A DNA stretch of 64,000 bases from Roseiarcus sp036513315 (GTDB lineage: Bacteria > Pseudomonadota > Alphaproteobacteria > Rhizobiales > Beijerinckiaceae). Made by a program: the position numbers and the translations under genes. The DNA lies in assembly GCA_036513315.1 (NCBI GenBank), contig DATBZF010000086.1, positions 39,035-103,034 of the forward strand, in the 5' to 3' direction. This document shows, one piece after another, positions 59,881 through 64,000 of the stretch (position 1 is its first letter; every line of letters begins with the position of its first letter). The notes below the pieces were generated by a model. It had not been told where the DNA came from and ran no database searches. It saw nothing but the letters and a program-made list of their open reading frames with translations.

Positions 59881-61350
59881 TCAGCGATTGGCTCCAAGCG
59901 CTTTCAATTCAGCGATGGCGGCGTATCGTTCAGCGAAGTCAACAGGGCAGTTAATCGAAAGTCGAAACAATCGTTCTGCTTCATTCTTGTCTCCCTCCCG
60001 AAGCGCGAACTCCCCACTGAAGAAATTGGCTTCGCAGGTTAGTATCGGTCGCTTCCTGCCCAATATCTCAGCGGCGGCGGCTACGCTGGTCGGCGTCGTC
60101 TGGCCAAGAAACATCTGAACGAGCGGCGCCGGCCATTCTGTCATATCAAGTTTCAAAGCTGCTTGCGACAATCGGCTGGACGCATTGAGGCGCTGTCCGA
60201 TAATCTCGACCCATAGTGCATAATAGGCGTTTTCCGGATCGAGCTCGTTTGCCCGGGTGAAATCCGCGAAGGCTTTGACGGCGTCGCCGCTAAATAATTG
60301 AATCAACCCCCTGTTACGAAGGCTGAAGCGAAGGCTGATGCTGTTTCCAGGTTCTAGTCGGATCGCTTCACTGTAGTCCGCAATCGCCCGTGCAGCGTCG
60401 TCAGTTGCGCGATATGCGACGCCCCTGTTCCTGTAGGCGAGAGTGTCGTCAGGGTTAATTCTTATCGCTTGGCTGTAGTCGGCGATCGCGCGGTCGTATT
60501 CGCCGATTTCGCTGTATACATTCCCACGCCCAACGAATGCATTGGCATTTCCTGGGGCAAGCCGAATTGCATCGTTGTAGTCCGAGAGCGCCCGGTCGTA
60601 TTCATGCTTGGCGCGATAAGACCGCCCACGGCCCGCAAACGCGCTCGCATCGTCGGGTTTCAGTCGTATTGCCTCGCCGAAATCAACAATTGCGCGGTCA
60701 TCGTCGCCTTTGTCGCTATAGGCTATCCCCCGGTTAACGAAGGCGTGGGCGTTCTTTACATCGAGCCGGATCGCTTCGTCGTAATCTGCGATGGCCTTAT
60801 CCACGGCGCCCATGTGTTTATATGAGATCCCTCGGTTGTTGTGAGGCTGCGTACCCATAGGGTTGAGCCGGATGGCGTCGTCGTAGTCAGCGACGGCGCG
60901 ATCATGTTCACCTTTAGCCTCATATGCGAGGCCGCGATCGTCGTAGGCGGCCGCAAAATCCGGGTTGAGCTTGATCGCCTTATCGTATTCGGCAATGGCG
61001 CGGTCGTGATCGCCTCCGGCTGCATACAAGAGGCCGCAGTGGACGTATTCAGCGGCATTTTTGGGATCGGCCCCGATGACGCGCGCGCACTCGGCCCACG
61101 CGTCACGCGGTTCATCTCCGTTGGATGAACTTGTGAGAGTGACGTAAAGCGCCAGGACTTGTCGCGCAGCGTCAGAAGGGACGTACGTGCCATTGCCTTT
61201 CGCAAAACCTCGACCAGGAGCGCCAATGTCCATGACCGAGGCGCTGGGATTTGCCGCCCGCGCTGGGATGGCGACCGCCAGAAACGAGGCGATGCAAATA
61301 ATCCAGGTTCGGACGCGCGCGCCGTGAGGTATCCGAGCCGACGCCTTCAT
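59881..61350 (-). CDS. Exported TPR protein of foreign-looking composition
   Basis: This protein of 489 residues has a signal peptide (TWIICIASFLAVAIPARAA) and about eight to nine TPR units of 34 residues (typical: GDHDRAIAEYDKAIKLNPDF, GEYDRAIADYSQAIRINPDD), then a C-terminal helical domain (LNASSRLSQAALKLDMTEWP, GDKNEAERLFRLSINCPVDF). Proteins like this act as scaffolds. The coding DNA is visibly poorer in G+C than both neighbours and uses more A/T-ending codons, which suggests recent acquisition. It points back toward engB, breaking the usual housekeeping order. Confidence 0.88.
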   Translation of the reverse strand: MKASARIPHGARVRTWIICIASFLAVAIPARAANPSASVMDIGAPGRGFAKGNGTYVPSDAARQVLALYVTLTSSSNGDEPRDAWAECARVIGADPKNAAEYVHCGLLYAAGGDHDRAIAEYDKAIKLNPDFAAAYDDRGLAYEAKGEHDRAVADYDDAIRLNPMGTQPHNNRGISYKHMGAVDKAIADYDEAIRLDVKNAHAFVNRGIAYSDKGDDDRAIVDFGEAIRLKPDDASAFAGRGRSYRAKHEYDRALSDYNDAIRLAPGNANAFVGRGNVYSEIGEYDRAIADYSQAIRINPDDTLAYRNRGVAYRATDDAARAIADYSEAIRLEPGNSISLRFSLRNRGLIQLFSGDAVKAFADFTRANELDPENAYYALWVEIIGQRLNASSRLSQAALKLDMTEWPAPLVQMFLGQTTPTSVAAAAEILGRKRPILTCEANFFSGEFALREGDKNEAERLFRLSINCPVDFAERYAAIAELKALGANR

Positions 61351-61578
61351 CACTCACCCCGAATCACAAAACACCACACATCCGCAACTAATGTGTTTAT
61401 CCGATCCGTGGAAGCGCGATCGAGGCTCAGTTCTCGATAAATTCCTCGCTTTGCCGAATCGAATACGATGTGCTTGTTCAGGTTCGTAATAGTACATCTA
61501 CATAACTACTGATGGCATCCGAAGCATGGCTAGCAACCGCCGCGCTTTGCCTCCAAGATAACCTCGCATGGGAGCAGC

Positions 61579-62727
61579 ATGGGTAGAGCACTCGACATCG
61601 CGATCATCGGCGCCGGAATCGCCGGCCTCGCTGCGGCGACTTTGCTCCGCCGCACCGGCCATCGCGTCGTCCTCTACGAGCGCTTCGCCGCGTCGCGCCC
61701 GCTCGGCTCCGGCCTGATGCTGCAGCCGACCGGCCTTGCCGCGCTCGAGCGGCTCGGCCTGCGCGGCGCGGTCGAAGCGCTGGGCGCGCGCGTCGATCGG
61801 CTGCACGGCCTCAACGAATGCGGCGGCCTGGTCTTCGATCTCGGCTATGCCGTTCTCGATCCCGCCCTCTACGCCATCGGCGTTCATCGCGCCGCGCTGC
61901 ATGGCGCGCTTTGGCAGGCGTTCGCCGGCAGCGGCGCCGCAATCGAAACCGGCTGGAGGATCGTCGATGTCGCCGCGAACGCCGATGGGCGCGCGCGGCT
62001 GATCGGCGAGGACGCGCGGACATCGCCCGGTTTCGATCTCGTCGTCGACGCCTCCGGCGCGCGCTCTTGCCTGCGCCGGCTGGCGACGCCGAACAGTGCG
62101 CGGCAATTCACCTATGGCGCGGTATGGGCGAGCGTCGCCGATCGCGGCATCGCGCCGGCGACGCTCGCCCAACGCTATGTCGGCGCGAAAATCATGATCG
62201 GCCATCTTCCGATCGGCCGCATCGATGCGCAATCGCCGCCGCTCGCCGCTTTCTTCTGGAGCCTGAAGCCGGCCGATTATCCCATCTGGCGCGCGGGGTT
62301 CGCGGCTTGGCAGGGGCAAGTCGCGCGTGTGTGGCCGGCGCTCGAGCCGGTCGTCGCCGCCTTCGGCGGCCCCGACGATCTGACGCTCGCCGCCTATATG
62401 CATTTCACCGCGCAGCGTCCGTTCCGCGGCCCTTTCGCGCTGATCGGCGACGCCGCCCATGCGACATCGCCACAGCTTGGCCAGGGCGCCAATAACGCGC
62501 TGCTCGACGCGCTCGCGCTCGCCGACGCGCTCGATGCGACAGGCGATGTCGCGCAGGCGCTCGCCTCTTACGCGCACATCCGGCGTCGCCACGTGCGCTT
62601 CTATCAGCTCGCCAGCGCGGCGATGACGCCGTTCTTCCAATCGGACTCGCGCGTGCTCGCCGATCTGCGCGATCTTGCCTTTCATCGTATGAAGATCGTT
62701 CCCTGGCTGAGGCGGGAATGTTGCTGA
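61579..62727 (+). CDS. FAD-dependent monooxygenase, likely frameshifted at the C terminus
   Basis: This 382-residue flavoprotein of the PHBH/UbiH-like group has DIAIIGAGIAGLAAATLLRR for FAD, a DASGARSCLRRL region and the late FAD signature LIGDAAHATSPQLGQGANNA. A GGGAG site precedes the ATG. The frame ends at RRECC, but a one-base shift at GGGAATGTT opens a continuation, MLLTLAGLKTGLFTSASARA, that matches the usual family ending (a Leu-Leu-Gly-Lys-Thr-Gly-Leu-type tail). A single A lost from GAAATG would explain it. In the shifted frame the stop at 62835-62837 lies in the edge of repeat copy H. The substrate is unknown. Confidence 0.85.
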   Translation: MGRALDIAIIGAGIAGLAAATLLRRTGHRVVLYERFAASRPLGSGLMLQPTGLAALERLGLRGAVEALGARVDRLHGLNECGGLVFDLGYAVLDPALYAIGVHRAALHGALWQAFAGSGAAIETGWRIVDVAANADGRARLIGEDARTSPGFDLVVDASGARSCLRRLATPNSARQFTYGAVWASVADRGIAPATLAQRYVGAKIMIGHLPIGRIDAQSPPLAAFFWSLKPADYPIWRAGFAAWQGQVARVWPALEPVVAAFGGPDDLTLAAYMHFTAQRPFRGPFALIGDAAHATSPQLGQGANNALLDALALADALDATGDVAQALASYAHIRRRHVRFYQLASAAMTPFFQSDSRVLADLRDLAFHRMKIVPWLRRECC

Positions 62728-62814
62728 CGCTCGCCGGGCTGAAGACCGGGCTCTTCACCAGCGCATCGGCGCGCGCGCTCGCCGGAACAAGCGATGCGGC
62801 ACACGGAGCGCCCG

Positions 62815-63056
62815 TCTCTGGATTCGAACCGATATGAGACATACGCCGACTACGGCGACAACAGCTCATTGATTGCATGGAGGCAATTATGCGCGAGAGG
62901 AATTCGAACTCAAGGATGGTCCTTCGGACCACCGCCGAAGGCGGCGATCGCTTCGCGATCGTCCTTGACTTCAACTTCCTCTCGCGCTCCGCTCCGCCAT
63001 GCAAACAATGAGAGAATCCGCCCTCGGTCATTCCTGTCGCAAGTCTTGAACCGATA
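62815..63056 (+). repeat. Nested palindromic repeat, copy H (full form)
   Basis: The core is 62865-63012. Outer arms are GGATTCGAACCGATATGAGA and a right counterpart TCTTGAACCGATAC. Second arms are CTCATTGATTGCATGGAGG and GCCATGCAAACAATGAG. Inner arms are GCGAGAGGAATTCGAACTCA and its near complement (one base differs: AACTTCC for AATTCC). Tip hairpins are GGTCC-TTCG-GGACC, CCGCC-GAA-GGCGG and GATCGC-TTC-GCGATC. It lies between the FAD monooxygenase and TMEM175 genes. Confidence 0.9.
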
Positions 63057-63077
63057 CATCTGGATGAAGCTGCCTCC

Positions 63078-63704
63078 ATGACCTTCTACAATCGCATCGC
63101 CGCACAAGACCTTGGCCGCATCGCCGCGCTCAGCGACGGCATTTTCGCTTTTGCGATGACGGTGCTGGTTCTCGAGATTCACATTCCCGACAGGGTCGAC
63201 ATTCATTCGGAGGCGGAGCTTCTGGCCAGCCTCGCGGCGCTATGGCCGCGCATCGTCACCTGGCTGCTCAGCCTGATGACGCTCGGCATTTTCTGGGTGG
63301 GGCAGCAGACCCATCTCGATCACGTCGAACATGCCGACCGCGATCTGACCTGGCTGAATTACCTGTTCCTCACCTTCGTCACGGCGCTGCCGTTCTCGAC
63401 GCGGCTGCTCGCCGAATTCATCGCCTATGAAACGGCGTTCCTCATCTATTGGTTCAACATTCTTCTGTGCGGCCTCAGCATTCTGGCTTGCGCGATCTAT
63501 GCCGAGCGCGCCGGCCTGATCAAGGCGGACGCGCCCGAGCATTTCTCGCGCGCCTATCGACGGCGCGTCCTCATCGCACAGGCGCTCTACGCCGCCGGCG
63601 CCGCGCTCGGCCTCATCAGCATTCCGCTCGGCATCGGCTTCATCGTGCTCGTTCAACTCAATTACGCAATCGCGCCCAGGTTGCCGGTCCTGTTCAAGAT
63701 ATGA
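63078..63704 (+). CDS. TMEM175-family (DUF1211) potassium channel-like protein
   Basis: The 208-residue membrane protein belongs to the bacterial TMEM175 group, some members of which conduct K+. The hallmark RIAALSDGIFAFAMTVL (R-x3-SDG-xFAxAxT) starts the first helix. Five more helices follow (WPRIVTWLLSLMTLGIFWVG, YLFLTFVTALPFSTRLLAEF, AFLIYWFNILLCGLSILACA, and two near LYAAGAALGLISIPLGIGFI), giving the single-repeat, six-helix layout of the prokaryotic channels. The start lies 22 bases after the repeat copy H region, and a ribosome site is weak. Confidence 0.9.
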   Translation: MTFYNRIAAQDLGRIAALSDGIFAFAMTVLVLEIHIPDRVDIHSEAELLASLAALWPRIVTWLLSLMTLGIFWVGQQTHLDHVEHADRDLTWLNYLFLTFVTALPFSTRLLAEFIAYETAFLIYWFNILLCGLSILACAIYAERAGLIKADAPEHFSRAYRRRVLIAQALYAAGAALGLISIPLGIGFIVLVQLNYAIAPRLPVLFKI

Positions 63705-63723
63705 GCCGTGGAGCGTGCGGCCG

Positions 63724-63875
63724 TCATTGCGAGGGAGCGAAGCGACGAAGCAATCCAGGCTAAGCCCCGTCAAGACCGGTACGGATTGCTCCGCATATGC
63801 CTTGTGAATCAGTCCAGACGAAGGCTCTCAGAAGCCCAGTCTGGATTGCTTCGTCGCTTCGCTCCCTCGCAATGA
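63724..63875. repeat. Dispersed Rhizobiales-type inverted repeat with 35-bp perfect arms
   Basis: The left arm at 63724-63758 (TCATTGCGAGGGAGCGAAGC then GACGAAGCAATCCAG) is the exact complement of the arm at 63841-63875. An 82-base loop with no gene lies between. Arms of this type are widespread in alphaproteobacterial genomes. It stands directly in front of the IS110-family element. Confidence 0.9.
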
Positions 63876-63952
63876 TGGTGTGGACGGCCCCACCGAAACG
63901 GCATCAAGTGCCAAGTTGTGGTCGCTGGCGCACCACTACAGGGAGACCGTCC

Positions 63953-64000
63953 ATGAAAACCTTTATCCGATTTGGCGTGGATTTGGCGAAGAACTTTTTT
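63953..64000 (+). mobile_element. IS110-family transposase, N-terminal fragment cut by window edge
   Basis: The last 48 bases open a frame MKTFIRFGVDLAKNFF that fits the start of the RuvC-like DEDD domain of IS110-family transposases, where the Asp in GVDLAK is the first catalytic residue. An AGGGAGA ribosome site stands 7 bases before the ATG. The insertion sequence's left end must lie between about 63876 and 63952; I cannot place it exactly. The rest is outside the window. Confidence 0.8.

Noticed and set aside
62815..62870. tRNA-like fragment (GGATTCGAACC resembles the complement of a T-arm)
   Set aside because: No acceptor stem, D-arm or anticodon arm could be found around it; the word is part of the outer arm of repeat copy H.

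Overview
The window is high-GC, densely packed chromosomal DNA from an alphaproteobacterium, most likely a member of the Hyphomicrobiales (Rhizobiales). Supports for this are the rpmH-rnpA-yidC-engB block without yidD, the style of the predicted proteins, and two dispersed palindromic repeat types typical of that order (one translates to the familiar GLVPGIH/AAWMAGTSPA peptide, the other carries GCGAAGCGACGAAGCAATCC arms). The species cannot be fixed from the sequence. No rRNA, tRNA or CRISPR array was seen.

Layout. 1-3.1 kb: the end of a sugar ABC importer (RbsA-like ATPase, RbsC-like permease) and a FadR-type regulator. 3.2-7.6 kb: a PBP4-type carboxypeptidase and a molybdenum cofactor block (moeA diverging from fdhD-mobA). 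7.6-16.5 kb: an efflux MFS protein, a DUF1223 protein, a flavin-reductase-like stress protein, a VanW-glycosyltransferase fusion and small secreted or membrane proteins of unknown role. 16.6-24.3 kb: a vapBC toxin-antitoxin pair, typA, an outer-membrane barrel protein, a Tat-exported OpgG/OpgD protein, a Cys/Met PLP enzyme and a UbiH-type hydroxylase. 24.7-28.5 kb: a PAS-GAF-GGDEF-EAL protein and an iron alcohol dehydrogenase. 29-37 kb: an apparent catabolic cluster (enolase superfamily enzyme, LysR regulator, non-pyrrolysine MttB, MFS transporter, DMGDH/GcvT flavoenzyme), likely for an N-methylated amine or betaine. 37-48 kb: a bacterial OGT (SPINDLY type), small secreted proteins, a short ModE, two SDRs, a Sel1 protein, an ABM monooxygenase and an M81 peptidase. 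48-54 kb: modA-mop without modBC, and a complete livKGFHM-type importer. 54.4-59.9 kb: dxs and the rpmH-rnpA-yidC-engB housekeeping run. 60-64 kb: a low-GC TPR protein, a frameshifted FAD monooxygenase, a TMEM175-type channel, and the 5' end of an IS110-family transposase beside a long inverted repeat.

Molybdenum recurs across the window: moeA, fdhD, mobA, modE, modA and mop together imply molybdate uptake, cofactor synthesis and formate dehydrogenase maturation, and a candidate ModE operator lies in front of modA.

The most unusual feature is a family of nested palindromic repeats, seen eight times (about 7.75, 13.9, 28.6, 34.1, 40.45, 42.8, 44.4 and 62.85 kb). Full copies have outer arms, a second arm pair (CTCATTGATTGCATGGAGG / GCCATGCAAACAATGAG), a long inner arm pair and a tip of two or three small hairpins. 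One copy has replaced both inner arms with an unrelated but still perfectly complementary 22-bp pair, one short copy lacks the hairpin completely, and two copies share an internal cassette in opposite orientations. Two copies supply the stop codon of an adjacent reading frame. I do not recognise this family and consider it the best candidate for an undescribed system here.
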